DNA from: Agrocybe praecox | Taxonomy: Eukaryota > Basidiomycota > Agaricomycetes > Agaricales > Agrocybaceae | Length of the DNA: 15,971 nt | Assembly (NCBI GenBank): GCA_964017145.1 | Contig: CAXHKQ010000260.1 | Location: forward strand, 1-15,971 | Reading direction: 5' to 3' | Shown here: positions 15,481-15,971 of the stretch, piece after piece | Numbering within the stretch: position 1 is the stretch's first letter | Layout of the letters: each line of letters opens with the position of its first letter | Position numbers and translations under genes: made by a program | The notes under the pieces: model-generated | Seen by the model: only the letters and a program-made list of their open reading frames with translations | Databases searched by the model: none | What the model was told of the DNA's origin: nothing

Positions 15481-15971
15481 GCGAAAAAGGGTTGCCATTG
15501 TTGAGTTTACCAATGAGTTACGAACTTTTCTATAAAACAAAGACATATAAAACTTAATTTCCAACCAATTAAAGTTTAAACCATGACTGAAATCTTGTAT
15601 GATACAAATTGTATACAAAATATAATATTTTTGAAACTGTTTCAAGTGACTGCCTTAGCATGACTCCATTCATTTTGAACTACATTCAGCCGTATTTTCT
15701 GTTTTCGAAAGATTCTTTCTTGTCCGTGTACTACAGATGACCGGCGAAAGATATCTTGTAGCGTCTTGTTGAAATTAGTGTGTGGTGTGTCGAGGATGTA
15801 AACGATTTATATGGGGTTTGAACTGTTATACTCCGAAATGAGCAAGATAACCTGTACGTATTTTTCAAATGTCTTCGCTAGACGCTTTCGGTCAGTTGTA
15901 AAGAACAAGACAAGATTACTCTGACCTTCACAGTAAAATGTACTCCGATTATGCTTGTTTTAAACTCTGAT
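15481..15971. other. AT-rich non-coding end of window
   Basis: A small inverted repeat (TTGAAAC-T-GTTTCAA, 15631-15645) and repeated ATACAA words near 15595-15618 are all I can see. No gene, RNA or microsatellite. Confidence 0.55.

Noticed and set aside
15208..15645. 145-codon frame, minus strand
   Set aside because: Contains arginine, threonine and proline-serine runs from microsatellites; no recognisable domain.
1..15971. Telomeric TTAGG repeats, rRNA, snRNA or known conserved microRNA sequences
   Set aside because: I looked for these by eye on both strands and saw none; no similarity search was run.

Overview
This 16 kb window looks like non-coding nuclear DNA from an animal. I found no protein-coding gene, rRNA, tRNA or other named RNA gene that I can defend. 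Open reading frames are short (the longest is 233 codons), lie in several overlapping frames of the same GC-rich stretches, translate into low-complexity or microsatellite-driven peptides, and resemble no protein family I know. The lack of dense genes, the dispersed and tandem repeats, the many short CA/TG, CGT/ACG and CTG microsatellites, and the undepleted CpG (many CGCG runs) suggest an invertebrate with little CpG methylation. An arthropod, possibly an insect such as a hymenopteran, is my guess at low confidence. The window could be intergenic or lie inside a large intron.

Layout: CpG-rich blocks loaded with short microsatellites (centres near 0.8, 2.1, 3.3, 4.8, 6.1, 7.2, 8.6, 9.4, 10.4, 11.6, 12.7, 13.6, 14.4 and 15.3 kb) alternate with AT-rich, simpler blocks roughly every 1 to 1.3 kb. 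The more structured repeats lie mostly in or beside the AT-rich blocks. In order they are: an inverted repeat (1038-1067) and a 113-bp foldback, MITE-like element (1179-1291); one copy of a dispersed repeat (2694-2882); a 130-bp array of degenerate 10-bp units in strict register (3491-3620); a diverged duplication of about 100-200 bp (5427-5640 and 5805-5935); a second, unrelated array of degenerate 10-bp units (about 9807-10080); a four-monomer tandem array with a unit of about 193 bp (10625-11288) containing a perfect 15-bp-arm hairpin; and the second copy of the dispersed repeat (14041-14312), 11.3 kb from the first.

The most unusual signals are the two decamer arrays, which have different consensus sequences but the same period, close to one helical turn, and the short 193-bp array in which the outer monomers share 44 identical bases while the inner ones have diverged. 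These are sequence-structure observations. No function can be assigned from the sequence alone, and I see no operon-like or pathway-like system here.
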